Made by a program: the position numbers and the translations under genes
Part shown: positions 34,133 through 43,318 of the stretch, piece by piece
Layout: each line of letters opens with the position of its first letter
Numbering within the stretch: the first letter of the stretch is position 1
DNA from: an uncultured Clostridium sp.
GTDB taxonomy: Bacteria; Bacillota; Clostridia; Clostridiales; Clostridiaceae
Length of the DNA stretch: 64,000 nucleotides
Direction: 5' to 3'
Assembly: GCF_900769625.1 (NCBI RefSeq)
Contig: NZ_CAAGHK010000014.1
Coordinates: 1-64,000, forward strand
Notes under the pieces: generated by a model
What the model saw: the letters and a program-made list of their open reading frames with translations, nothing else
Database searches by the model: none
What the model was told of the DNA's origin: nothing

Positions 34133-34639
34133 GGACTATTCTTTTTTATTTTTATAGGATTAAAAAGCTTATTTACTAAAATAGCAATTATGATACCGAT
34201 TATGGTATCAATACTTCTGTTTACAGCATAAATATAAGAATTAATCTGTGAGGAATAATTTATCATGATTCCACTTATAACAATACATGAAACTATAACA
34301 GATTCAGGCTTTTTTAAAAGAGTAAATATATATTGAAATAGAAATTCCAATACCAGTTACAATGGGGCTTATGCTGTATAAGAATGTGAATTTTGTATTA
34401 AGGTAAATTAATAGTATTCCTATAATTCCGCCAATAATTGTACCTATTATTCTATTTTTACCCATATGGATACTATTAGAGACTGTATCCTTCATACAGA
34501 AAACTGCAGCAATGCAAGCAAAGAATGGATTTTCTCTATGTATTAAATTGAAAACTATCATGCATAAACAGACAGCAACAGAGGTTTTTATGTTTCTAAG
34601 TCCTAATTTAGATATTTTAAAATAATTAATATATACCAT
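34120..34639 (-). pseudogene. aromatic acid exporter family (ArAE/DUF939) membrane protein, frameshifted
   Basis: The first part (34639 down to 34304) reads YFKISKLGLRNIKTSVAVCL, RENPFFACIAAVFCMKDTV, GKNRIIGTIIGGIIGILLIYL, typical of the N-terminal membrane half of small ArAE exporters, then stops shortly after SFKKA. The next frame continues the same family (LLKKPESVIVSCIVISGIM, AVNRSIDTIIGIIIAILVN) to a stop at 34120. Removing one base from the run of six T (plus strand, 34310-34315) joins both into one protein of about 172 residues (YIYSFKKPESV). It is therefore either a true frameshift or a homopolymer sequencing error. The 3' end and stop codon come from a palindromic repeat. No ribosome site is obvious at 34639. 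Confidence 0.75.
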
Positions 34640-34762
34640 CTCCAGTAAGATATAGTTTAAATTATATTAATTAAGTTGATAATGTTAATTAATGTATGTA
34701 TAAATTTATCTATAATAATTTTAAAATACATATAAAAATCTAATTAATTTATTAATTAGTCA

Positions 34763-34791
34763 TTGATTATAATAAAAAAATTAGCTAAAAT
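34763..34791 (+). promoter_or_regulatory. promoter of the metG T-box transcript
   Basis: TTGATT at 34763-34768, 17-base spacer, TAAAAT at 34786-34791, upstream of the T-box leader. Confidence 0.55.
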
Positions 34792-34849
34792 AAGTATTAG
34801 CAAAAGTAATAATTAAAATACATTGAAAAGAAGAGTAGTAAAATAAACA

Positions 34850-35091
34850 TTCTATAAGAGAGCTGACAGGTGCTGAAAGTCAGTGTTTGTGAATTTTATG
34901 AAGATGGTCTTAGAGTATACTTTCTGAGCTGATATTTTATAAGTTAGGTAAGTACGGAGGCAGCCGTTATACTGCAGGGTGATGATAGTCACCTAGTGAG
35001 TTATTTATTGCGAAGTAAATAAGAAATAGAGTGGTAACACGTATAATACGTCTCTATATAGGTTTTAATATACCTATATAGAGATTTTTTT
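34850..35091 (+). ncRNA. T-box leader of metG (specifier probably ATG, Met)
   Basis: Stem I begins AAGAGAGCTGACAGGTGCTGAAAG. The specifier is most likely ATG at 34904-34906 in GAAG-ATG-GTC, the same GAA-N-codon arrangement as in the ileS leader; ATG 34898-34900 is an alternative. The T-box sequence AGAGTGGTAACACG is at 35028-35041, and the terminator TCTCTATATAGGT / ACCTATATAGAGA plus T6 is at 35051-35090. Confidence 0.9.
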
Positions 35092-35106
35092 ATAAAATTA
35101 TAAAAA

Positions 35107-35220
35107 ACAGTGAGCAATGACAAGTAGCAATTTATAATAAAATCGCATAGTGATTTAAAAAATAATAGGAATTTCCTTAGGAATTCAATCCCTAATTGCC
35201 AACTGTCAATTGTCAACTGT
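35107..35220. repeat. MITE-like palindromic repeat, copy 3 (upstream of metG)
   Basis: 114 bp. The left end ACAGTGAGCAATGACAAGTA, and the right end read on the minus strand, ACAGTTGACAATTGACAGTT, align over their length and continue into GCAATT in both arms. The centre holds GGAATTTCCTTAGGAATTC. It sits between the T-box terminator and the metG ribosome site. Confidence 0.7.
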
Positions 35221-35246
35221 CAATTGAATATTGGAGGAATTAAAGA

Positions 35247-37190
35247 ATGTGTCAAGATTGTAAAAAACCATTTTATATTACAACACCAATTTATTATCCA
35301 TCAACAAAGCTGCATATAGGTAACACTTATACTACAGTAGCAGCTGATGCCATAGCTAGATTCAAGAGATTAACAGGATATGATGTAATGTTCTTAACTG
35401 GAACAGATGAACATGGTCAAAAGATTCAAAGAATTGCAGAAGAAAAAGGAATCACTCCTATTGAACATGTAGATGAAATTGTTGCAGGAATCAAAGACCT
35501 TTGGAAGATGATGAACATAAGCTATGATAAATTTATCAGAACTACTGAAGATTATCATGTAAAAGCTGTTCAAGATATATTCAAGAAATTATATGATCAA
35601 GGAGATATCTACAAGAGTTCTTATGAAGGATGGTACTGTACTCCATGTGAATCTTTCTGGACTGATACTCAATTAGTAGATGGAAACTGTCCAGACTGTG
35701 GAAGACCAGTTGAAAAATCAAAAGAAGAAGCTTACTTCTTCAAGATGAGCAAATATGCTGATAGATTAATCAAATATATTGAAGAACATCCACATTTCAT
35801 TCAGCCAGAATCAAGAAAGAATGAAATGTTAAACAACTTCTTAAGACCAGGTCTTCAAGATTTATGTGTATCAAGAACAAGCTTTGACTGGGGTGTTCCA
35901 GTAACATTTGATGAAAAGCACGTTGTTTATGTATGGATTGATGCATTATCAAACTACATAACTGCACTTGGATACGGACAGGAAAATAAAGAATTATTTG
36001 ATAAATTCTGGCCTGCAGATGTGCACTTAATAGGTAAGGATATTTTAAGATTCCACACTATTTACTGGCCAATCATGTTAATGGCTTTAGATTTACCACT
36101 TCCAAAGCAAGTATTCGGACATGGATGGTTACTTGTTGATGGTGGTAAAATGTCTAAATCAAAGGGTAACGTTGTAGATCCAGTTGTTTTAGTAAATGAA
36201 TTTGGAGTAGATCCAGTAAGATACTACTTATTAAGAGAAATTCCATTTGGAGCAGATGGATTATTCAATAATGAAATATTCATCAAGAAAATAAACTCAG
36301 ATCTTTGTAATGACTTAGGTAACTTATTATCTAGAACAGTTGCAATGATAGAAAAATACTTTGATGGAGTAATTCCAGCACAAGCTGAAAAGGGTGATTT
36401 TGATGATGAGTTAATTAACTTAGCATTAAGTACTCCAGCAAAAGTTGAAGAAGCAGTTAATGAATTAAACCTTCCATTAGCTTTAGAACATGTATTTGAA
36501 TTAATCGGAAGAGCTAATAAGTATATTGATGAAACAACTCCATGGATATTAGCTAAAGATGAAGATAAGAAAGCAAGACTTGGAACAGTTCTTTACAACT
36601 TAATTGAAAGTTTAAGATTTGCTTCAGTTATGATTTCAGCGTTCTTACCAGATACAGCTAAGAAGATAAATGAACAAATAAATACTGAAGTTCTTTCATG
36701 GGATTCATTAAAAGAATTCAACGGAACTGTAGGAGGAAATAAGGTTGTTAAAGGTGATAACTTATTCCCAAGAATAGATGTTGATAAGAAGTTAGCTGAA
36801 TTAGAAGAATTAAGAGCTAAAATGAATCCAGCTCCAGCTAAGAGAGAAATAACACCTATAAAAGAAGAAATAACAATAGATGATTTTGAAAAAATAGATT
36901 TAAGAGTAGTTAAAGTATTAGCTTGTGAGCCAGTAAAGGGAGCTAAGAAATTACTTAAATTAAAAGTAGATTTAGGTGGGGAAGAAAGACAAGTGGTTTC
37001 AGGAATAGCAGCACACTACAAACCAGAAGAATTAGTTGGTAAAAATGTAGTTTTAGTTGCAAACTTAAAGCCAGTTAAATTAAGAGGAGAATTATCACAA
37101 GGTATGATTTTATGTGCTGCAACTGATGATGACAGCGTATTAAAAGCAGTAGATCCAGGTGATTTAGAAAGCGGAAGCATAGTTAGATAG
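35247..37190 (+). CDS. metG: methionyl-tRNA synthetase
   Basis: Charges tRNA-Met; 647 residues. Class I signatures: HIGH as STKLHIGNTY, TGTDEHGQKIQ, a zinc site CTPCESF ... CPDCGRP, WIDALSNY, and KMSKS as GGKMSKSKGNVVDP. The C-terminal ~110 residues form the EMAP/Trbp111 tRNA-binding domain (IDLRVVKVLACEPVKGAKKLLKLKVD, VVSGIAAHY, LRGELSQGMILCA). TGGAGGAA is the ribosome site. Controlled by the upstream T-box. With tatD, yabE-like, rnmV and rsmA it keeps the gene order known from Bacillus subtilis (metS-yabD-yabE-rnmV-ksgA). Confidence 0.96.
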   Translation: MCQDCKKPFYITTPIYYPSTKLHIGNTYTTVAADAIARFKRLTGYDVMFLTGTDEHGQKIQRIAEEKGITPIEHVDEIVAGIKDLWKMMNISYDKFIRTTEDYHVKAVQDIFKKLYDQGDIYKSSYEGWYCTPCESFWTDTQLVDGNCPDCGRPVEKSKEEAYFFKMSKYADRLIKYIEEHPHFIQPESRKNEMLNNFLRPGLQDLCVSRTSFDWGVPVTFDEKHVVYVWIDALSNYITALGYGQENKELFDKFWPADVHLIGKDILRFHTIYWPIMLMALDLPLPKQVFGHGWLLVDGGKMSKSKGNVVDPVVLVNEFGVDPVRYYLLREIPFGADGLFNNEIFIKKINSDLCNDLGNLLSRTVAMIEKYFDGVIPAQAEKGDFDDELINLALSTPAKVEEAVNELNLPLALEHVFELIGRANKYIDETTPWILAKDEDKKARLGTVLYNLIESLRFASVMISAFLPDTAKKINEQINTEVLSWDSLKEFNGTVGGNKVVKGDNLFPRIDVDKKLAELEELRAKMNPAPAKREITPIKEEITIDDFEKIDLRVVKVLACEPVKGAKKLLKLKVDLGGEERQVVSGIAAHYKPEELVGKNVVLVANLKPVKLRGELSQGMILCAATDDDSVLKAVDPGDLESGSIVR

Positions 37191-37202
37191 TTAATAATTG
37201 AT

Positions 37203-37318
37203 AGTTGAAAGCTGAGAGTTAAGGAACAAATTCCTACGAAATTTTAACATTTATATTTTAAAATATTCCGTAGGAATATTCACAATAACTATAAATTCTT
37301 AAATCTCAACTTTCAACT
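37203..37318. repeat. MITE-like palindromic repeat, copy 4 (between metG and the second MetRS)
   Basis: 116 bp. The left arm AGTTGAAAGCTGAGAGTTAAG and the right arm read on the minus strand, AGTTGAAAGTTGAGATTTAAG, match at 18 of 21 positions; inner arms ATTCCTACG and CGTAGGAAT are complementary. Immediately followed by the ribosome site of the next gene. Confidence 0.75.
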
Positions 37319-37336
37319 GAAAAAAGGGGTGGTTTT

Positions 37337-38965
37337 TTGAACGTAATAATAGGAAATGCTTGGCCATATGCTAATGGGGAACTTCATTTAGGAAGAATAG
37401 CTGTATTACTTCCAGGGGATGTGTTGGCAAGATATCACAGAATGATGGGTGATGAAGTAGTTTTTGTTTCAGGAAGTGATTCACATGGAACACCGGTTAC
37501 AATGAAAGCAAAAGCTGAAGGTATAACACCTGAAGAAGCCTGTTTATTTTATCATGGTAAGATTAAGGAGTGCTTTGAAGGTTTAGGTTTTTCGTTTGAT
37601 ATATTTACTAAAACACATACTGATTATCATTCAGAAAAAGTAAGTCAATTCATAAAAGAATTATATGATAAAGGGTATATTTATGAAAAAGAAGTTGAAC
37701 AGATATATTGTCCAGTTTGCCATGAATATCTTTTAGACAGATATATTGAAGGAAAATGCCCATCTTGTGGAAGTCATGCAGTTGGAGATCAATGTGATGA
37801 ATGTTCTGAAATATTTGAAGCTGAAGATTTATTAGAAAAGAAGTGTATTTTCTGTAAGTCAGAACCTATTATAAAGGAAACTAAGCATTTATTCTTTGCA
37901 TTATCAAAGCTTGAAACTGACGTTAAGAGAATTTATATACGTCAGAATGGCTGGAGAGAAAACGCTCAAAAAATAACCAACAGATATTTAAACGAAGGAT
38001 TAAGAGATAGAGCAGTAACTAGAGATTTTGACTGGGGTGTAGATGTTCCTTTTGAGGGATTTGAAGGCAAGAAGATATATGTCTGGATTGAAGCTGTGAT
38101 GGGATATCTTACAGCAAGTATGAAATGTCTTGATGAACGAGGTGAAGATTACATGGAATATTGGAACGGAGAAGACAGCAGAATATATTTTGTTCATGGA
38201 AAAGATAATATTCCATTCCATACAGTTATTTTTCCAGCAATATTAGCTGGACTTGGTATTAAGAGACCTAACATAAGGGAAATTTCAAGTGAATATATGA
38301 AACTTGAAGGTAAGAATTTTTCGGCAGTGAAAAACTGGGCTCTGTGGCCTGATTATCTTTTAGAAAAGTATAGTGTAGATTTAATAAGATATTACCTATT
38401 AAATAATGGACCTGAAACAAAAGATACAGATTTTACATGGAAATCTTTTGTGAATACGAACAATAATGAACTTGTGGGATTGTTTGGTAATCTTATAAAC
38501 AGAGTATTAGCATTTGTTAATAAGAATTTTGATGGACAGATTCCTAAAGGAAGTGTAGATAAAAAATTCAAAGATGAAATGTTTAATGTTTACTGTAATG
38601 TTGGAGATAATATTGAAGAAGGTAACTTTAAAAAGTCATTGGAATACATATTTTCACTTATTAAAAAAGCAAATAAATATTTTGATGAGGAAAAGCCATG
38701 GGTAAACATTAAAAAAGATAAGCAGAAGTGTGCACAAAGCATGTACACATGCATACAGATAATCGCTAATTTAAGCAACCTTCTTGAACCATTTATGCCT
38801 TTTGCATGTGAAAAAATAAGAGGATTTCTTGGAATCAATAATCCTGTATGGATGCCGATAGAAATAAAAGAAGGTAAAATTAATAAATTAGAAATATTAT
38901 TTGAAAGAATAGATAAGAATGTAATCGAAGAAGAATTAGTTAGACTTAAAGATAAGAAAAACTAA
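37337..38965 (+). CDS. second methionyl-tRNA synthetase-like protein with altered signature motifs
   Basis: 542 residues, TTG start with AAAGGGGTGG upstream. Overall fold of MetRS of the E. coli/MetRS2 kind: NAWPYANGELHLGRIA, SGSDSHGTPVTMKA, a double zinc knuckle (CPVCHEYLL, CPSCG, CDECSEIF, CIFCKSEP), FDWGVDVP, WIEAVMGYL, HGKDNIPFHTVIFPA, then an anticodon-binding domain; no C-terminal Trbp111 domain. HIGH reads HLGR, and KMSKS reads NFSAV (LEGKNFSAVKNWALW), lacking the lysine/serine pattern of active synthetases. Horizontally spread MetRS2 enzymes can give resistance to MetRS inhibitors; whether this one is active, or serves another aminoacyl transfer, cannot be told. It is inserted between metG and tatD. 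Confidence 0.82.
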   Translation: MNVIIGNAWPYANGELHLGRIAVLLPGDVLARYHRMMGDEVVFVSGSDSHGTPVTMKAKAEGITPEEACLFYHGKIKECFEGLGFSFDIFTKTHTDYHSEKVSQFIKELYDKGYIYEKEVEQIYCPVCHEYLLDRYIEGKCPSCGSHAVGDQCDECSEIFEAEDLLEKKCIFCKSEPIIKETKHLFFALSKLETDVKRIYIRQNGWRENAQKITNRYLNEGLRDRAVTRDFDWGVDVPFEGFEGKKIYVWIEAVMGYLTASMKCLDERGEDYMEYWNGEDSRIYFVHGKDNIPFHTVIFPAILAGLGIKRPNIREISSEYMKLEGKNFSAVKNWALWPDYLLEKYSVDLIRYYLLNNGPETKDTDFTWKSFVNTNNNELVGLFGNLINRVLAFVNKNFDGQIPKGSVDKKFKDEMFNVYCNVGDNIEEGNFKKSLEYIFSLIKKANKYFDEEKPWVNIKKDKQKCAQSMYTCIQIIANLSNLLEPFMPFACEKIRGFLGINNPVWMPIEIKEGKINKLEILFERIDKNVIEEELVRLKDKKN

Positions 38966-38969
38966 AAAG

Positions 38970-39001
38970 AGAACGCCTCACTTAGGGGGATGAGACGTTC
39001 T
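38970..39001 (+). terminator. terminator-like hairpin after the second MetRS
   Basis: Stem AGAACGCCTCA / TGAGACGTTCT (one mismatch) with a 10-base G-rich loop but only a short T tail, so termination may be partial. Confidence 0.5.
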
Positions 39002-39126
39002 TAAACCATATGAAAACAAATGGTTAAAAGGGGTAAATAATAATGCTTTAACTACTTTACAAGTTAAATGTTACACGTGAATTATGACAATAAGGTGTCA
39101 AAATAATGATTAGGAGAAATAATATT

Positions 39127-39912
39127 ATGAATAATAAATTTAAAATTATTGATAGTCATGCTCATTATGATGATGAATCTTACAATGAAGATAGAGATGA
39201 AGTTCTTAAACAGATTACAGAAAACGGAGTTATAGGAATACTTAACTGTGCTGCATCTTATGAAAGTTTAAAAACTACTGATGAACTTACAAAACAATAT
39301 GACTATATTTATGGAGCACTAGGAATACATCCTGAAAATGCAGATGAAATGAAGGATGATACTTTAGATGAAATAAAGAATTATATAAAGAATAATTCTA
39401 AAATAGTGGCAATTGGAGAAATAGGTTTAGATTATTATTGGGATGAAAATCCATCAAAAGAAGTGCAAAAGGATGTTTTCAGAAAGCATATGAATTTAGC
39501 AAAAGAACTTGGACTTCCAGTAGTAATTCATGATAGAGATGCACATCAGGATACACTTGAAATAATTAAGGAGTTCCCAGAAGTAACAGGAGTAGTACAC
39601 TGTTTTTCAGGCAGCGTGGAATTTGCAAGGGAATGTGTTAAATTAGGATACTACATAGGATTTACAGGTGTAGTTACATTCAAGAATGCTAAAAAAGTAG
39701 TTGAAGTGGCTAAAGATATACCATTAGAAAGAATGCTTGTTGAAACAGATTGTCCTTATATGGCACCGGAACCTAATAGGGGAAAAAGAAATAAATCGGA
39801 TTATATTGAATATATAATTAATAAAATTGCTGAAATTAAAGAAATCGACCCTTATGAAGCTAATATGCAATTTAATAAGAATTTTTTTAAGTTGACTAAA
39901 CTAGGAAAATAA
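39127..39912 (+). CDS. tatD: TatD-family metal-dependent deoxyribonuclease
   Basis: 261 residues from ATG 39127 (TTAGGAG upstream; the ATG at 39106 precedes that site). TIM-barrel hydrolase with all metal ligands: IDSHAHYDD at the start, GALGIHPENA, IGEIGLDYYWDENP, PVVIHDRDAH, GVVHCFSGS and LVETDCPYMAPEPNRGKRN. TatD proteins are 3'-5' exonucleases acting in DNA turnover or repair. Corresponds to yabD in the conserved metS-yabD-yabE-rnmV-ksgA order. Confidence 0.95.
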   Translation: MNNKFKIIDSHAHYDDESYNEDRDEVLKQITENGVIGILNCAASYESLKTTDELTKQYDYIYGALGIHPENADEMKDDTLDEIKNYIKNNSKIVAIGEIGLDYYWDENPSKEVQKDVFRKHMNLAKELGLPVVIHDRDAHQDTLEIIKEFPEVTGVVHCFSGSVEFARECVKLGYYIGFTGVVTFKNAKKVVEVAKDIPLERMLVETDCPYMAPEPNRGKRNKSDYIEYIINKIAEIKEIDPYEANMQFNKNFFKLTKLGK

Positions 39913-40326
39913 TGTAAAATAACTTTTGTACACAAGTTTAATGCGTAAATATCAATACTTTAAAAACTTATTGGATATAGAATATAAAGTAGAATACAGA
40001 ATATATAAAGATAAAAGCTGTTTATATTTATAAAATAATAAGCGAGTAATTATATTTTGCTACATAAGAATTAATGTGTAGAGTATAAATATATTCAAAT
40101 CGTTTTATTAAATTTTATATAAGGTTAAATTGGCTTTTTAACCTCATATCATTAATGCAAAAAAATGAAGCAGAGAAAAATCGCTATCATATTTTATAAT
40201 ATTTTTAACAAAACTTATAAATTTTTGAAAAATTGCTTCATTAATAATGCAAGAGGATATTAGTTTGACAATAAAGTTGGATTAATATATAATGCAGAAG
40301 ACACTCTTGCCAAAGGAGGGAAATTA
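39913..40326. other. 414-base intergenic region upstream of the yabE-like gene
   Basis: Holds a small hairpin GGTTAAA / TTTAACC (40123-40143), a distant inverted pair AATGAAGCA (40164-40172) and TGCTTCATT (40234-40242), and near its end a perfect promoter. No open frame or known RNA family was recognised. Confidence 0.6.
40265..40293 (+). promoter_or_regulatory. consensus promoter of the yabE-like gene
   Basis: TTGACA at 40265-40270, 17-base spacer, TATAAT at 40288-40293; both perfect. The start codon is 33 bases downstream. Confidence 0.92.
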
Positions 40327-41385
40327 ATGGTAGAAAGATTAAAGCGATTTACCACCAAATCTTTATTTAACGGTCCGAAGGCAAAAATCATTTTAGGAGC
40401 AGTTGCAATAACAATTGGAGTTGGTGCAGCAGCGACTATAACAGTAATGAATATGAGAAAAACATTAACAATAAGTATTGATGGAAATGAAGAAACTTTT
40501 GTCACGTACAAGGGGACTGTTCAGGATGTGCTGCAGGAAAAAAACATTGAAGTGGGTGTTAAAGACAAGGTGCAGCCATCACTAGAATCCAAAGTATCTG
40601 AAAAAGAAATAATCCAAATAAAGTCAGCTATACCAGTAGAAATTATATCAAATGGTGTACAAGCACAGGTACAAAGCACAGATGATACTATTGGAGAAAT
40701 GCTACAAAATGAAAAAGATGCATTAAATGAATATGGAATAAAGTTTGATGAGGACATTGATGAAGTATCACCAGGTTTAGATTCTAAAATAGCAGAAAAC
40801 ATGAGTATACAAATTGTTAATGTTGAAAAGAAGGAACTTGTACAAAATGAACCCATTAACTTTGAAACAATAGTTGAAAAAGATGAAAATCTTGATAAAA
40901 GTGTTAGTAAGGTTAAGAGTGAAGGTGTTAATGGAGAAAAAGAAGTTACTTACGAAGTTGTGTATAAGGATGGAGTAGAGACTTCAAGAAATGTTACAAG
41001 TACTAAAACCATTGTAGAACCACAAAATGAAATAGTGGTTAAAGGGACTGGACAAATCTATGCCAGCAGAGGCGGCGAAAATATAAATTATAAAGAAAAA
41101 CTTAATTGTGTAGCAACAGCTTATAGTGGAGATGGAATTACTGCAACAGGAAGAGTTCCTGTCAGAAATCCAGGTGGTATAAGTACCATAGCAGTTGATC
41201 CTTCATTTATTCCTTTAGGAAGTAAGGTATTTGTTGAAGGGTATGGATACGCAATTGCGTCTGATACAGGCGGAGCAATAAAAGGAAACATAATTGATTT
41301 ATTCCTTAACTCATCAAGTGAATGTATGAGCTGGGGAAGAAGACCTGTTACTTTATTAATTGTTGCATATCCAGGCGAATGGTAG
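40327..41385 (+). CDS. YabE-like cell-wall protein with DUF348, G5 and 3D domains
   Basis: 352 residues. N-terminal membrane helix about 20-38 (IILGAVAITIGVGAAATITV), then two DUF348 repeats (LTISIDGNEETFVTYKGTVQDVL; IPVEIISNGVQAQVQSTDDTIGEML), a G5 domain about 185-240 (EPINFETIVEKDENL, GEKEVTYEVVYKDGVET), and a C-terminal 3D domain (CVATAYSGDGITATGR, ISTIAVDPSFIPLGSKVFVEG, SDTGGAIKGNIIDLFL) with its conserved aspartates, the fold of MltA/Rpf-type peptidoglycan lytic enzymes. Probably a wall lytic transglycosylase involved in growth or resuscitation. CAAAGGAGG precedes the ATG. Confidence 0.93.
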   Translation: MVERLKRFTTKSLFNGPKAKIILGAVAITIGVGAAATITVMNMRKTLTISIDGNEETFVTYKGTVQDVLQEKNIEVGVKDKVQPSLESKVSEKEIIQIKSAIPVEIISNGVQAQVQSTDDTIGEMLQNEKDALNEYGIKFDEDIDEVSPGLDSKIAENMSIQIVNVEKKELVQNEPINFETIVEKDENLDKSVSKVKSEGVNGEKEVTYEVVYKDGVETSRNVTSTKTIVEPQNEIVVKGTGQIYASRGGENINYKEKLNCVATAYSGDGITATGRVPVRNPGGISTIAVDPSFIPLGSKVFVEGYGYAIASDTGGAIKGNIIDLFLNSSSECMSWGRRPVTLLIVAYPGEW

Positions 41386-41389
41386 TTTT

Positions 41390-41420
41390 TAGAGATAACA
41401 TAAGTTATCTCTATTTTTTT
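41390..41420 (+). terminator. terminator after the yabE-like gene
   Basis: Perfect 10-bp stem TAGAGATAAC / GTTATCTCTA, 4-base loop and T7. Confidence 0.92.
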
Positions 41421-41658
41421 GCAATATAAAAGATGTTTTTGAACATTATATTATATGTAAGTTTGATAATGAGATTATATTAAAGAAAAGAAATTTAAAA
41501 AGATCTCATTATTTATTGAAATTGCCAAAGACAATTGTTAATTGGAACGTATAGATATTATAATTTATTTGGATATATGGGAATTAACAAGTATAATGGA
41601 AGTAATACATAGTATCAGATATGAGTTTATATTGGTACAGATGAAAGGAAGTATAATA

Positions 41659-42216
41659 TTGATTAAAGAAGTTATTGTTGTTGAAGGCAGAGACGATGTT
41701 GATGCAGTAAAGAAAGCTTTGGATGCTGAAATAATAGCTGTTGGTGGGTTTGGAATAAATGCAAAAGTTATAGCAAGAATACAGGAAGCACAAAAGAGGA
41801 AAGGTGTAATAGTATTCACAGACCCTGATTTTGCAGGAGAAAAAATTAGAAGAATAATATCAAAAAGAGTTAAAGGAATTAAGCATGCTTATATCTCAAA
41901 GGAAGATGGTCTGAAGAATGGTGATATAGGTGTTGAAAATGCTTCGCCAGAGGTAATATTAAGAGCTCTTGAAAATGCAAAGATTACTGTTACTGAAAAG
42001 ACGGAATTTTTTAATATGCAGGATATGTTCTACTTTAAGCTTACAGGTGATGTGACATCTAAGGCAAGAAGACAAGGTTTAGGTAAAATCCTTGGTATTG
42101 GATATGGAAATGCAGCTCAGATGGTATCAAGATTAAACAACTATGGAATAACAAAAGAAGAATTCACTAATGCTATAGAAGAAATAGAAAAACAAATGGA
42201 GGAAGAAAATAAGTAG
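41659..42216 (+). CDS. rnmV: ribonuclease M5
   Basis: 185 residues from TTG 41659, chosen because AAAGGAAG lies 7 bases upstream and the protein then begins IKEVIVVEGRDDVDAV, the true start of the family; readings from 41641 or 41542 add non-conserved residues. Toprim domain with the catalytic Glu in VVEGRDD and the DxD-type VIVFTDPDFAGEKIR, followed by the C-terminal M5 region (KARRQGLGKILGIGYGNAAQMV). Matures the 5S rRNA precursor. rsmA begins at the base after its stop. Confidence 0.93.
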   Translation: MIKEVIVVEGRDDVDAVKKALDAEIIAVGGFGINAKVIARIQEAQKRKGVIVFTDPDFAGEKIRRIISKRVKGIKHAYISKEDGLKNGDIGVENASPEVILRALENAKITVTEKTEFFNMQDMFYFKLTGDVTSKARRQGLGKILGIGYGNAAQMVSRLNNYGITKEEFTNAIEEIEKQMEEENK

Positions 42217-43062
42217 ATGGATTTAAAGGATTATAAAACGCAGGAATTAGTTAAAAAATATAATTTTAAATTTTCAAAGAGTCTTGGACAGAATTTCTTA
42301 ATAGATGATTCTGTGCTTACTGATATCGTTGAAGGTGCAGATGTTGATGACAGAGATTTCATCATAGAAATAGGACCAGGTGTGGGAACATTAACAGCAA
42401 AACTTCTTATGAAAGCAAAAAGAGTTACTTCAATAGAACTTGATAATGATTTAATTCCTATATTACAGGAAGAACTGGGAAAACACGAAAATTTCAATTT
42501 AATACACAATGATGCATTAAAAGTTGATTTTAATGCACTTATAGGAGAAGAAGAGAGTGTTAAGCTTGTTGCTAATCTTCCATACTATGTAACAACTCCT
42601 ATAATAGTTAAGCTTTTAAAAGATGGATACAATTTTAAATCATTAACTATAATGATACAAAAAGAAGTTGCTGAAAGAATTGATGCAGAACCAAACTGTA
42701 AGGAATATGGAGCATTATCTGTTTTAGTTCAATACTACTGCAACACAAGTATAGTAAGAAGAGTTGCTCCTAGCTGTTTTATACCTAGACCAAAGGTAGA
42801 ATCAATAGTCATAAAACTTGATAGATTACCAGAGCCAAGAGTTAAAACTAAAAGTGAAAAAATTATGTTTGAGCTTGTAAGAGCAGGATTCAACATGAGA
42901 AGAAAAACTTTATGGAATGCAGCAAAAACTTTTGGATTAAGCAAAGAAAAATTAAAGCAGGCATTTGAAAAATCAGGAATTGATCCAAAAAGAAGAGCAG
43001 AAACATTATCTATTCAGGAGTTTGCGGATTTAGCGGACTGCATATATGATGAAAAACAATAA
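42217..43062 (+). CDS. rsmA: 16S rRNA dimethyladenosine transferase
   Basis: Dimethylates two adjacent adenines in the 16S rRNA 3' hairpin. 281 residues: SKSLGQNFLIDDSVL, SAM-binding IEIGPGVGTLTAKLL, SIELDNDLIPIL, catalytic VANLPYYVTTPI, the substrate region VKLVAN..IQKEVAERI, CFIPRPKVESIVIKL, and a helical C-terminus. The ATG directly follows the rnmV stop; its ribosome site GGAGGA lies in the end of rnmV, so the two are translationally coupled. Confidence 0.96.
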   Translation: MDLKDYKTQELVKKYNFKFSKSLGQNFLIDDSVLTDIVEGADVDDRDFIIEIGPGVGTLTAKLLMKAKRVTSIELDNDLIPILQEELGKHENFNLIHNDALKVDFNALIGEEESVKLVANLPYYVTTPIIVKLLKDGYNFKSLTIMIQKEVAERIDAEPNCKEYGALSVLVQYYCNTSIVRRVAPSCFIPRPKVESIVIKLDRLPEPRVKTKSEKIMFELVRAGFNMRRKTLWNAAKTFGLSKEKLKQAFEKSGIDPKRRAETLSIQEFADLADCIYDEKQ

Positions 43063-43071
43063 TTAAGATAA

Positions 43072-43115
43072 AAGCCGTATGTAGAAATATTATATTCTAT
43101 GTATGGCCTTTTACT
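43072..43115 (+). terminator. terminator after rsmA
   Basis: 13-bp stem GCCGTATGTAGAA / TTCTATGTATGGC (with G-T pairs), 8-base loop, CTTTTACTTT tail. Confidence 0.8.
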
Positions 43116-43318
43116 TTATTAAGATGCTTTTTATACAAATGAATATGTACTGTTGGTTACTATAAGATTAGTTATAATTAGTCTTATAAATTTGATTAAC
43201 AATTGTCAGAATGTAATTTTATAATTATTGTGAACCTTTTTATTAAAATCAACAAATCATAATCAAGATTACCTAGCATATACTATATGGAATAAATATA
43301 TGTGGGAGGAAATTTGGC

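Noticed and set aside
41542..41658. N-terminal extension of RNase M5
   Set aside because: Not conserved in the family and without a ribosome site; TTG 41659 has one at proper distance.
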